Assembly (NCBI RefSeq): GCF_009766005.1
Contig: NZ_LMUK01000038.1
Coordinates: 62,001 to 126,000 of the forward strand
DNA: 64,000 nt
From: Bradyrhizobium sp. S69
Lineage (GTDB): Bacteria; Pseudomonadota; Alphaproteobacteria; Rhizobiales; Xanthobacteraceae
Direction: 5' to 3'
Both the position numbers and the translations under genes were made by a program. The notes below the pieces were generated by a model. That model was not told where the DNA came from and made no database searches. It saw only the letters and a program-made list of their open reading frames with translations. Of the stretch, positions 34,158 through 42,782 are shown one piece after another; within the stretch, counting starts at the first letter, position 1; each line of letters opens with the position of its first letter.

Positions 34158-35498
34158 ATGTCCGCGCAAGATCCAACGGCATCCGCCTCCCAACGCACGT
34201 TGCCGCGCTATTCGGCAACGTTTGATCCGCATGCCATCTCCGAAATTCGGCGAGCGGCTGCCACCGGAATTTACGACATCCGGGGCGGCGGCGCGAAACG
34301 AAAAGTGCCGCATTTCGACGACCTGCTGTTTCTGGGGGCATCAATCTCCCGCTATCCGCTCGAAGGATACAGAGAGAAATGCGGAACGGGCGTGATGCTG
34401 GGAACGCGTTTCGCCAAATCCCCGATCGAACTCAAGATTCCCGTTACGATCGCCGGTATGAGCTTCGGCGCGCTATCCGGTCCCGCAAAGGAGGCGCTAG
34501 GCCGCGGTGCCTCGGCCAGCGGAACGTCCACGACGACCGGCGATGGCGGCATGACGGCGGAGGAGCGCTCGCACTCAAGAACACTCGTGTATCAATATCT
34601 GCCGTCGCGCTACGGAATGAACCCCGAGGACCTGCGAAAGGCCGACGCCATCGAAGTCGTGATCGGACAGGGTGCAAAACCGGGCGGCGGCGGCATGCTG
34701 CTGGGGCAGAAGATTTCCGCGCGCGTCGCGAAGATGCGCAATCTTCCGGAAGGGATCGACCAGCGTTCGGCATGCCGGCATCCGGATTGGACCGGACCTG
34801 ACGATCTCGAGATCAAGATCGAGGAACTGCGCGAGCTCACCGATTGGGAAAAACCGATATACGTAAAGGTCGGAGCCAGCAGGCCATACTACGACACGGC
34901 GCTCGCCGCGAAGGCAGGCGCAGATGTGGTGGTCCTCGACGGAATGCAAGGCGGCACCGCCGCGACCCAGGATGTGTTCATAGAAAATGTCGGGCTTCCT
35001 ATCCTTGCGGCAATCCGGCCTGCCGTGCAGGCGCTACAGGACCTTGGGCTGCACCGCAAAGTGCAGTTGATCGTATCCGGCGGAATCCGCACGGGCGCCG
35101 ACGTCGCCAAGGCCCTGGCATTAGGTGCGGATGCGGTCGCGATCGGTACAGCGGCGCTCATCGCGCTGGGCGACAACGATCCGAATCTTGAGGAAGAATA
35201 CCGCAAGCTGGGCACGACGGCTGGAGCTTATGACGATTGGCACGAAGGACGGGATCCGGCGGGCATCACCACGCAGGATCCCGTGCTCGCAGCACGTTTG
35301 GATCCGGTGAAGGCCGGCCGCCGTCTTGCTAACTATCTCGCGGTTCTGACGCTGGAATGCCAGACGATCGCAAGAGCGTGCGGCAAGAGTCATGTGCACA
35401 ACCTCGAACCGGAAGACCTCGTCGCGTTGACGGTCGAAGCGGCCGCCATGGCTGGCGTACCGCTCGCCGGCACGAACTGGATCCCGGGAAAATTTTGA
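34158..35498 (+). CDS. glxD: FMN-binding glutamate-synthase-like protein GlxD (MgsC)
   Basis: A 446-residue protein matching the FMN/synthase domain of the glutamate synthase large subunit. Signatures are IPVTIAGMSFGALSGPAKEA, KPGGGGMLLGQKISARVAKM, VVVLDGMQGGTAATQDVFIE and IVSGGIRTGADVAKALALGA. The short cysteine cluster that holds the [3Fe-4S] centre in classical glutamate synthase is not seen: after TAALIALG the sequence runs DNDPNLEEEYRKLGTTAGAY without cysteine. In N-methylglutamate synthase this subunit makes N-methylglutamate from glutamate or its methylamide and methylamine. Third gene of the operon. Confidence 0.92.
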   Translation: MSAQDPTASASQRTLPRYSATFDPHAISEIRRAAATGIYDIRGGGAKRKVPHFDDLLFLGASISRYPLEGYREKCGTGVMLGTRFAKSPIELKIPVTIAGMSFGALSGPAKEALGRGASASGTSTTTGDGGMTAEERSHSRTLVYQYLPSRYGMNPEDLRKADAIEVVIGQGAKPGGGGMLLGQKISARVAKMRNLPEGIDQRSACRHPDWTGPDDLEIKIEELRELTDWEKPIYVKVGASRPYYDTALAAKAGADVVVLDGMQGGTAATQDVFIENVGLPILAAIRPAVQALQDLGLHRKVQLIVSGGIRTGADVAKALALGADAVAIGTAALIALGDNDPNLEEEYRKLGTTAGAYDDWHEGRDPAGITTQDPVLAARLDPVKAGRRLANYLAVLTLECQTIARACGKSHVHNLEPEDLVALTVEAAAMAGVPLAGTNWIPGKF

Positions 35499-35528
35499 AG
35501 CCGGAATTGCCGAGGCAAAGGAAACCCG

Positions 35529-36827
35529 ATGACAGTCGATCTTGAGGACGTGGCCAAGCAGAAAGGCATCAAATACTTCCTGGTCTCGTATACGGACCTG
35601 TTCGGGGTGCAGCGCGCCAAGCTGGTGCCGGCCGCCGCTATAAACGGAATGGCCAAAAATGGCGCCGGCTTTGCGGGTTTCGCAACTTGGCTGGATCTGT
35701 CGCCGGCAGACGCCGACATGTTCGCGGTGCCAGATCCGCAAAGCCTGGTGCAATTGCCTTGGAAGCCCGAGGTTGGCTGGCTTGCGGCGGATTTGCACAT
35801 GGATGGCGCGGAAATCGCCCAGGGGCCGCGCAACCTGCTGAAAAAGCTCAAAGGGGAGGCTCTGCGAAAAGGACTGCAGATCAAGACCGGTGTTGAGTGC
35901 GAATTCTTTCTTACCACTCCCGACGGTCTCGCTGTTTGCGACGGAGCAGACCGGCAGGCCAAGCCCTGCTATGACCAGTCGGCATTGATGCGGCAGTACG
36001 ATATCATCGCGGAAATGTCGGACGCGATGCTTGCGCTGGGCTGGAAACCCTACCAAAGCGACCATGAGGACGCGAACGGCCAATTCGAGATGAACTGGGA
36101 CTACGACGACACGCTGGTGACCGCTGACCGCCATTCGTTCTTCAAGTATATGGCCAAGTCCGTGGCTGAGAAGCACGGCTTGCGCGCGACGTTCATGCCG
36201 AAGCCTTTCCTCGATCTGACCGGATCGGGATGCCATGCCCACGTATCCCTGTGGCAAGAGGGAAAGAATCTGTTCGAGAGCGAGACCGGCGAATTGGGGA
36301 TCTCCGAACTAGGATATAATTTTATCGGGGGCATCATCCACTCCGCTGACGCTTTATGCGCGCTCTTCAATCCGACAGTGAATTCCTACAAGCGTATCAA
36401 TGCGCCCAGGACGACGTCGGGTGCGACGTGGGCACCTAATACCGTGACTTATACCGGAAACAACCGCACCCACATGATTCGCATCCCAGATGCCGGCCGG
36501 TTTGAAGTTCGGCTCGCGGACGCCGCGGCGAACCCATATCTCCTGCAGGCGGGAATCATAGCGGCCGGCCTTGATGGCATTGAAAGCAAACGAGATCCCG
36601 GCAAAAGGCTGGACATCAACATGTACACGGAAGGACACACCGTAAAAGATGCGAAGCGCCTGCCGCTAAACATGCTTGATGCACTCCGAGCCCTGGATAT
36701 GAGTTCGACCATGCGAGAGCGGTTGGGAGAATTTGTTCCTGCTTTTCTGAAACTGAAGCACGATGAATGGAACAGTTACTGCCGCCACTTGACGCAGTGG
36801 GAGCGGGACGCGACGCTGGATTGCTAA
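35529..36827 (+). CDS. glnT: Glutamine synthetase-like protein GlnT (gamma-glutamylmethylamide synthetase type)
   Basis: The product is 432 residues. It starts MTVDLEDVAKQKGIKYFLVS and has the ATP/metal motifs of the glutamine synthetase fold: GVECEFFLT, DHEDANGQFEMNWDYDD, KHGLRATFMPKPFLDLTGSG, CHAHVSLW, PTVNSYKRINAPRTTSGATW and NRTHMIRIPDAGRFEVRLAD. It belongs to the GlnT/GlnIII-like branch that includes GmaS, which ligates methylamine to glutamate. Its place directly after glxBCD is the usual order for these genes. GmaS activity rather than glutamine synthesis is inferred from context with soxBDAG nearby. Confidence 0.9.
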   Translation: MTVDLEDVAKQKGIKYFLVSYTDLFGVQRAKLVPAAAINGMAKNGAGFAGFATWLDLSPADADMFAVPDPQSLVQLPWKPEVGWLAADLHMDGAEIAQGPRNLLKKLKGEALRKGLQIKTGVECEFFLTTPDGLAVCDGADRQAKPCYDQSALMRQYDIIAEMSDAMLALGWKPYQSDHEDANGQFEMNWDYDDTLVTADRHSFFKYMAKSVAEKHGLRATFMPKPFLDLTGSGCHAHVSLWQEGKNLFESETGELGISELGYNFIGGIIHSADALCALFNPTVNSYKRINAPRTTSGATWAPNTVTYTGNNRTHMIRIPDAGRFEVRLADAAANPYLLQAGIIAAGLDGIESKRDPGKRLDINMYTEGHTVKDAKRLPLNMLDALRALDMSSTMRERLGEFVPAFLKLKHDEWNSYCRHLTQWERDATLDC

Positions 36828-36982
36828 CCTAGTTCGCGCATCAGATCCGGGATCGAGCCACGTAGGCCCCATGAGCAAAGTATTTCTTAAGAATTGGAAA
36901 ATCTAACGAACCAAAGCTAAACTTGCGTCCAGGCGGCATGCGCTATGCATGATTTCCAACATTCGTCGCAGGAGAAGCGCCA

Positions 36983-37747
36983 GTGTCGCTCAGGGATGTG
37001 TCCTCCGTTGACTTTCAGCTATTCGGCGACATCGTCGCTCGATTCGGCGATCCCGGGTCATTTGGAGAATTACACCCGGAAACCCTGACTGACATAGCGC
37101 GGCTCTTGCGCGCCGATTACGCGGCATCCTATGTATGGTGCGGGAAGAGCGGCACTTCCAGCGGAGGTGTCGCCTGGAATATGGAATCCGACCACGTCAA
37201 CAGATACGAAAATTGGTTTCAATACCGGGATCCAATGACGCGCGAGCTCCGCCAACGCTGCCACGCGACGCCGGTGGACGCGGTCATTTCGTCTGACGCG
37301 CTGTCTCGTACCGAATTCTTCAACGATTTTCTCGCACGCGACGGGCTGCATCATGGAATGAGCATGTTCGTCGTCGACGGCGCGCGGGACGTAAGGGATT
37401 TTCGGATATGGCGCGCAAAGGGCAAAGCCGAATTCAGTCCGCGAGACATCGCGCTCCTTGACGCGCTGGAGCCGTTTGCTCGGCGTTCGTTGCGGCGAAG
37501 CGGGAGGGCCGCCACTAATCTCACCCCCCGAGAAGCGGAAGTAGCAAATCTCGTCGCCCGGGGATGCACCGACAGGGACATTGGCCGCGTCTTGAAAATA
37601 TCTTTTGCCACGGTGCGAACCCACATCAACAACGCGATGCAAAAGCACGGGTATGCAAATAGAGCAGAGCTCGCCGCGCTGGTGGCACGCTGCGCTGCGC
37701 TGTCTGCCGGAGGCGCAACGGCTCCCGCACTGCACGGCGGTCCGTAG
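36983..37747 (+). CDS. LuxR-type transcriptional regulator
   Basis: A 254-residue regulator with a GTG start (36983) after AGGAG. Residues about 20-160 resemble a LuxR autoinducer/ligand-binding-like domain (AASYVWCGKSGTSSGGVAWN, NWFQYRDPMTRELRQRCHAT). Residues about 180-235 form the LuxR helix-turn-helix (LTPREAEVANLVARGCTDRD, ISFATVRTHINNAMQKHGYA). No luxI-type synthase is in the window, so it would be a solo regulator. It sits between glnT and the ABC importer operon and could control either. Confidence 0.92.
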   Translation: MSLRDVSSVDFQLFGDIVARFGDPGSFGELHPETLTDIARLLRADYAASYVWCGKSGTSSGGVAWNMESDHVNRYENWFQYRDPMTRELRQRCHATPVDAVISSDALSRTEFFNDFLARDGLHHGMSMFVVDGARDVRDFRIWRAKGKAEFSPRDIALLDALEPFARRSLRRSGRAATNLTPREAEVANLVARGCTDRDIGRVLKISFATVRTHINNAMQKHGYANRAELAALVARCAALSAGGATAPALHGGP

Positions 37748-38287
37748 AGCACGTCCTGACGGTCCAGGCAACAAATGCGAACTCGCCTGTGTCTGCCGTG
37801 CGGATCATTCCAGGGTCAGTTGCGAAACAGCCTTTCATAGAGGGTGGTACCACCGCAGCTTGAAGGACCACCTGGTCGCGGTAACCCGAGGCGAGCGTCG
37901 ATCCATCTGGAGTCTGCAATTATCCGCCAAGACCGTTAAGCCGGAGCCCCTGCGCCTGTCCGGATGCTCAGCGTGCATGTATCCGCCTCAACATTTGTGT
38001 CGATGGCGTGACGTCGCTTCCAGCGGCTAGGGTCCCGAGTGCCGGCGCAAGTCTAACTGAACATCCCGCAGGGGCGCGCGCGAGAGCAGCAGGATGCATA
38101 CAGATGAAGAGAACCCGCATGCGGGAGTTCACCTCGGCATTGGTTGTCGCTCTTGGCCGCTACCGCGATGACGCTGTCTGGGACTTGCGTGGTGCCCGAC
38201 GAACTAAATCGGGCAAGCTGAAAGGCACCGCTCGGGGTCGCCCGGGGGTAGCCGCCTATTAGGTTTAACGGAATGGGAGGATAGACA
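37748..38287. other. 540-bp gap before the ABC importer operon
   Basis: No gene is supported. The open frame at 38008-38262 has no ribosome binding site or family resemblance. A perfect 12-bp palindrome GGTGGTACCACC lies at 37843-37854 and could be a LuxR-type site. The promoter of the importer operon is expected here. Confidence 0.45.
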
Positions 38288-39484
38288 ATGCGAAAACCAA
38301 TGGTGCCTACGCGAAGGCAATTTCTCGGCTACTCGTCCAGCGCGCTTGTTGGTCTTGCCGCGTTCCCGTCAAGCCGAGCGAAGGCGGATGCTGCGGAGTT
38401 CAAGGTTGGGATGTTTCTTCCGCAAGGCGGACCGGCTTCGATATTCCTGGCAGGAGGCCGCGCTTGTGCAGAACTTGCTGTCGATGAAGTGAATGCCGGC
38501 GGCGGGATAAGCGGACGCAAGGTCCGTCTGGTGTTTGCAGACGGGGGGGTGGCGCCTGCCGAGGCCGCCAAAAGCGCCATCCGCCTCATTCTCGACGAGC
38601 GCGTCGAGATCATCACAGGTTCCCACGATGGCGGCGTACGTGAGGCGCTGGTCTCCGCAATAAAGGGCAAGGTGCCTTATGTGTTCAGTCCGGTGACCGA
38701 AAACGGAAATTGCTCCGCCAATACGTACTATTTGGGCGAAACCGCGCAACAGCAGAACGAAATCATATTCGACGCGCTGGTGAAACCCCGCAACTTGAAG
38801 AGCTTCTACCTGGTCGGTAACGACTATAGCTGGCCGCGTGCCGTCAATGAAAACAGCAAGAAGTTCATCGCCGAATCGGGCGGAAAAATCGTCGGGGAGG
38901 AATACGTCCCCTTCGGTACGCCCAACAGGTTCGAGGAGATCGTCACCCGCATCAAATCGGTGAATCCCGACGTCATTCTTATAACTCTCGTCGGTGGCGA
39001 CAACGTCACGTTCAACCGCACGTTCGGAGCTTTCGGCACCGACGGTCGGATACTACGCGTGGGGTATCTCCTGGAAGAGCAGACACTTGCCGGAATAGGA
39101 GCGGACGGAAGCCGCAATCTATTTTCCGCCCTTGGTTACTTTTCGACCGCGCCGGGGGGCGCCGGTGATCAATTCAAGCAGGCGTTCTCGGCCAAATTTG
39201 GCGAGACGTCCCCACAGCTCTTTGCACAGGTCGGAACGATCGGAGTCGATTCCTACGCTGCCGTCCATTTTGCGAGGGCACTCATAGCCAAGGCCGGCAG
39301 TACGAAGGCCCGCGATTGCATGGCAGCCTCTGAAGGTCTGAGCTTCACGACCGCAACCGGGCCCGCCGTCATGATGCACCGGTACGTAAACCGGACAATG
39401 TACCTCGCCGAATGCAAGGGAACGACATTCTCGGTGGTCGCTACCAAGGAAGGCGTTCGGAACGAAAGCTCATGCAAGACCTGA
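38288..39484 (+). CDS. HAAT-family ABC importer, periplasmic binding protein
   Basis: A 398-residue LivK/AmiC-like binding protein with a twin-arginine-type signal (PTRRQFLGYSSSALVGLAAF, about residues 8-27, cleavage after AKA). Family motifs are FKVGMFLPQGGPASIFLAGG, VDEVNAGGGISGRKVRLVFA and GSHDGGVREALVSAIKGKVP. It is the first gene of a five-gene transport/amidase operon and overlaps the permease start. The aligned amidases suggest an amide, urea-like or N-substituted amino acid ligand; the ligand is not determined by sequence. Confidence 0.93.
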   Translation: MRKPMVPTRRQFLGYSSSALVGLAAFPSSRAKADAAEFKVGMFLPQGGPASIFLAGGRACAELAVDEVNAGGGISGRKVRLVFADGGVAPAEAAKSAIRLILDERVEIITGSHDGGVREALVSAIKGKVPYVFSPVTENGNCSANTYYLGETAQQQNEIIFDALVKPRNLKSFYLVGNDYSWPRAVNENSKKFIAESGGKIVGEEYVPFGTPNRFEEIVTRIKSVNPDVILITLVGGDNVTFNRTFGAFGTDGRILRVGYLLEEQTLAGIGADGSRNLFSALGYFSTAPGGAGDQFKQAFSAKFGETSPQLFAQVGTIGVDSYAAVHFARALIAKAGSTKARDCMAASEGLSFTTATGPAVMMHRYVNRTMYLAECKGTTFSVVATKEGVRNESSCKT

Positions 39485-40326
39485 TTGCCGCCCAAACCAT
39501 AAATTTGATCTACGCGGTGACGTTGCTTGCAGTGCTCTCCCTCGGACTGGCGGTCATCTTTGGGTTGCTCGGGGTGCTCAATCTGGCGCATGGCGAGTTC
39601 ATCATGCTCGGCGCCTATTGCGCGGTCGTTGTTCGCCAGAATGGGTGGCCATTCCTCACAGCTATCCCTCTCGCAATCCTCGTGTGCGGATCGATCGGGT
39701 ATGTGATCGAAGTCTTGATTATGCGGCGACTGTACCGGCGTACGTTCGACACGCTTGTGGCGACCTGGGGACTTAGTCTCCTGCTTCGCAAAAGCGCGGA
39801 GGCCGTTTTCGGGCTCACCTACCGCAGCGTCGAGACGCCTCTGCCGGGCACGATCGATGTATTCGGCGTTCCCTATCCGGCATACCGTCTCGCCGTGATC
39901 GGCCTGGGCGCAACCGCCATATTCGTGTTGGCGATTTGGTACGGCAACAGTCGGACCGGCCTCCGCATCAGGGCGATGACCGGGAACCCGGAACTTGCGC
40001 AGTCGCTTGGCTTGTCAGTGAAGCGATTGGCCGCCGGAACGTTCGTCACCGGGACATGCCTCGCCGCTCTTAGCGGCGTCATGATTGCGCCGCTGGTGCC
40101 CGTCTTCCCGTACATGGGGTTGGATTACGTGTTGCGCACCTTCTTCGTAATCGTCGTCGGAGGACTCGGAAGCGTGATCGGCCTTGTTTATGGTGCGTTG
40201 GCGATAGGCGGACTTGACAGTGCGGTCTCCGCCTTCAGCAACGGAACATACGGATATCTGTCGGTGATCGTGTTAGCGATTGCATTCCTTTGGCTTCGGC
40301 CACGGGGGATCCATGTCCGCGGCTAA
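39472..40326 (+). CDS. HAAT-family ABC importer, permease (LivH-like)
   Basis: The product is 284 residues with about eight membrane helices. LAVIFGLLGVLNLAHGEFIM is the hallmark N-terminal segment of LivH. It also has GLRIRAMTGNPELAQSLGLS (coupling region) and VIVVGGLGSVIGLVYGALAI. The ATG at 39472 lies within the last codons of the binding-protein gene, and the stop overlaps the next gene, so all are translationally coupled. Confidence 0.94.
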   Translation: MQDLIAAQTINLIYAVTLLAVLSLGLAVIFGLLGVLNLAHGEFIMLGAYCAVVVRQNGWPFLTAIPLAILVCGSIGYVIEVLIMRRLYRRTFDTLVATWGLSLLLRKSAEAVFGLTYRSVETPLPGTIDVFGVPYPAYRLAVIGLGATAIFVLAIWYGNSRTGLRIRAMTGNPELAQSLGLSVKRLAAGTFVTGTCLAALSGVMIAPLVPVFPYMGLDYVLRTFFVIVVGGLGSVIGLVYGALAIGGLDSAVSAFSNGTYGYLSVIVLAIAFLWLRPRGIHVRG

Positions 40327-42040
40327 AGCTGGCATCATGGTCGTACTCGCCGTTCCGTTCGCATTCGGCGAATACGCCTTGTATCAAATGTCACTCTACT
40401 TCCTGTACGCCGTCGCGGCTGTCGGCGTCGGGTTGTGCTGGGGGCAGGTCGGGGTTCTTCCACTCGGGCACGCGCTGTTCTTCGGCATCGCCGCCTATCT
40501 CGCCGGATTCGTCCTGATCGCGGGAGACAATGCGCCCTGGCTTTTGCTGTTGCTTCCGCTCGCCGCGCTCGTAGCGGGAATCATCGCTTTCGCTATCGGC
40601 ATCCTCGTTTTCCGGAGAGTGGGCGAAAGCGGTCCATATTTTTCGATGATCACGCTGGCCCTTTCCCTTCTAGCATTCCAGGTCACAACGAACTGGGCGT
40701 CCTTGACGGGGGGATTTGACGGCCTAAAAGACATTCCTTCGCTGCCTGGCCTCGACAGCACAATGGCAAACTACGCTGCCTCGGCCGCCGCGCTAGTCGC
40801 CGTGCTTGCAGGCGGCCATTGGCTCATGGCTTCTCCGCTCGGGGTGTTGTGGCGTGCCATCGCGCAGAATGAGCGTCGCGTCGCCTTATTTGGATTCAAT
40901 ACGAATCTGCTCAAGGCCGTCGCCTTCGGAATCAGCGGCCTTTTCGCCGGCATTGGCGGGACGATCTACGCAAGCCAGCAAGGTTTCGTCACGCCGCAGG
41001 TCGTCGGCTTCGGTCTTTCTGCTGAATTAGTGATCTGGGCCGCCGTCGGCGGCCGAGGTTCGCTCGTCGGCCCGGTGATCGGCACGCTACTCATCGGAAC
41101 TCTGACATCCGAGCTCCGCGACACATTTCGTTTTTGGGAGGTCCTGACCGCCGTATCCTTCATAGTTGTTGTTCTCTTCTTTCCCAGCGGGCTAGTCGGC
41201 CTAATGGATCCGGTCGTGCGTTGGTTGGATGGAAAACCCAAAGTCAGAGATGATATCGAAGCGCCTGTCTCTGTCCGCAACGGCGCTCCGCCCCGACGAT
41301 TGAAAATCGACCAGGTGACTGTTAGGGCCGGTGAAGTCCTGATCCTGGACCGGCTCAACTTGGACCTGGGGTCAAAGGGAATCTCTTGCATCATCGGGCC
41401 GAACGGCGCCGGCAAGACATCGACCTTCAACGTCGTCTCGGGCGAGATGCGGGCCTCGCAGGGCGTCGTGACCTATGGCGATCTAGTTTTGACACGGATG
41501 GCTGCGCACAGGATCGCCGCCACAGCCGGCATCGGTCGCAAGCTTCAATTTCCGAGCGTGTTTCCCGATCTTTCAATAGCAGAAAATCTTGCCATTGCGC
41601 TCTGGAGCGGCCGGGCGTCCGCTTCAGATCTGCTCCGCCCGTGGGTCCGGCGCTGGACAAGCCCGCTACTTCGCCAGTTGAGGCTCCGCTATGCATTTCT
41701 CTCTTCCGGAGCCCGCAAGGCGTCCGAATTGTCGCATGGCGAGCGGCAAATCCTCGAACTTTCAATGGCAATTTTGACAGAACCAAGGATCCTGCTTCTT
41801 GACGAACCTTGTGCCGGTCTTTCGCCCGACGAGACTTCGACCGTCATCGATGTCATCCGATGGGCGAGCGAAGCGACAGGTTGCGCCGTTGTGATCATAG
41901 AGCACGACATGAGCCTTGTGCTGAAGTTGGCCGACGCCGTGTACGTATTGCACAACGGCACGCTACTGGCACGAGGGTCGGTAAAGGAAATTCAGGCGAA
42001 CGAAGACGTCAGATCGATTTATGCTGGAAACCGAAAATGA
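40313..42040 (+). CDS. HAAT-family ABC importer, fused permease-ATPase (LivM-LivG)
   Basis: A 575-residue fusion. Residues about 1-300 are a LivM-type permease (GVGLCWGQVGVLPLGHALFF, WRAIAQNERRVALFGFNTNL, IWAAVGGRGSLVGPVIGTLL). After a linker at about 300-325, residues 325-575 are a LivG-type ATPase with Walker A IGPNGAGKTSTFNVVSGEMR, signature LSHGERQILELSMAI, Walker B ILLLDEPCAGLSPDETSTVI and the H-loop IEHDMSL. Such fusions occur in this transporter family. The next ATPase starts at its stop (ATGA overlap). Confidence 0.94.
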   Translation: MSAAKAGIMVVLAVPFAFGEYALYQMSLYFLYAVAAVGVGLCWGQVGVLPLGHALFFGIAAYLAGFVLIAGDNAPWLLLLLPLAALVAGIIAFAIGILVFRRVGESGPYFSMITLALSLLAFQVTTNWASLTGGFDGLKDIPSLPGLDSTMANYAASAAALVAVLAGGHWLMASPLGVLWRAIAQNERRVALFGFNTNLLKAVAFGISGLFAGIGGTIYASQQGFVTPQVVGFGLSAELVIWAAVGGRGSLVGPVIGTLLIGTLTSELRDTFRFWEVLTAVSFIVVVLFFPSGLVGLMDPVVRWLDGKPKVRDDIEAPVSVRNGAPPRRLKIDQVTVRAGEVLILDRLNLDLGSKGISCIIGPNGAGKTSTFNVVSGEMRASQGVVTYGDLVLTRMAAHRIAATAGIGRKLQFPSVFPDLSIAENLAIALWSGRASASDLLRPWVRRWTSPLLRQLRLRYAFLSSGARKASELSHGERQILELSMAILTEPRILLLDEPCAGLSPDETSTVIDVIRWASEATGCAVVIIEHDMSLVLKLADAVYVLHNGTLLARGSVKEIQANEDVRSIYAGNRK

Positions 42041-42732
42041 GCAACGCGCGCCTCGCATTCGTAGATCTTACGGGCGGCTACGGCGGCGCTATCGTCGTCC
42101 GCGGAATTAGCGGCAACGTCCGGGCCGGCGAAGTCCTCTGCGTCCTGGGACGTAACGGCGTCGGTAAGAGCACTCTGGTAAAGTTGCTTATGGGGCATTT
42201 GCGCTGTTGGAGCGGTGAGATATTACATACCGGCACGGCGATCCAGCACCTCGAATGCTCGGCACGCAGCCGATACGGCATCAGCTACTGCCCGCAGGAA
42301 CGGACGGTGTTCGACGACTTGTCGGTACGCAACAATCTCACGCTCATGGGCGACAACCGGGATTTGGGACGCTTTGAAGCGTATTTCGCAAGATTCCCGA
42401 TTCTCAAGAGGCGTCTCAAGCAGCAAGCGGGTTCGCTTTCCGGCGGCGAGAAGAAGATCCTCTCGTTTTCGCGCGCGCTTAGCGAAGGAAAAGGCGTTAC
42501 ATTGCTCGACGAACCGAGCGAGGGCGTCCAGTGGGAGAACATCCTCCACATGGCCGCGCTCATCAATGACAGCAAGCGCGCAGGCGCATCAATGGTCATT
42601 GTCGAACAGAATCTAGAATTCGCGGAAACGATCGCGGATCGGTACCTCGTTCTCGATCAAGGCCGCGTTGTGCTTGAGGGCACGCGACGCGACCTGAACC
42701 GCGAAGATTTGCTCTCCCATCTGCACGTATAG
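42037..42732 (+). CDS. HAAT-family ABC importer, ATPase (LivF-like)
   Basis: A 231-residue LivF-type ATPase. It has Walker A VLGRNGVGKSTLVKLLMGHL, Q-loop region SYCPQERTVFDDLSVRNNLT, signature GSLSGGEKKILSFSRALSEG, Walker B VTLLDEPSEGVQWENILHMA and H-region IVEQNLEFAETIADRYLVLD. The usual LivF histidine switch is glutamine-asparagine here (EQN), as commonly seen in this subfamily. The ATG overlaps the preceding stop. It completes a four-gene importer. Confidence 0.93.
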   Translation: MSNARLAFVDLTGGYGGAIVVRGISGNVRAGEVLCVLGRNGVGKSTLVKLLMGHLRCWSGEILHTGTAIQHLECSARSRYGISYCPQERTVFDDLSVRNNLTLMGDNRDLGRFEAYFARFPILKRRLKQQAGSLSGGEKKILSFSRALSEGKGVTLLDEPSEGVQWENILHMAALINDSKRAGASMVIVEQNLEFAETIADRYLVLDQGRVVLEGTRRDLNREDLLSHLHV

Positions 42733-42782
42733 GTATCGCCGGTAGTGGTGAAAGTCTCGCTATAAAAAAGGAGGATGCGAAA

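Noticed and set aside
35121-36257. 378-codon open frame on the minus strand
   Set aside because: It lies antisense to glxD and glnT, has no domain and an arginine/histidine-rich chance composition; both sense genes are strongly supported.
38008-38262. 84-codon frame before the importer operon
   Set aside because: No ribosome binding site, no domain, and a composition like its surroundings.
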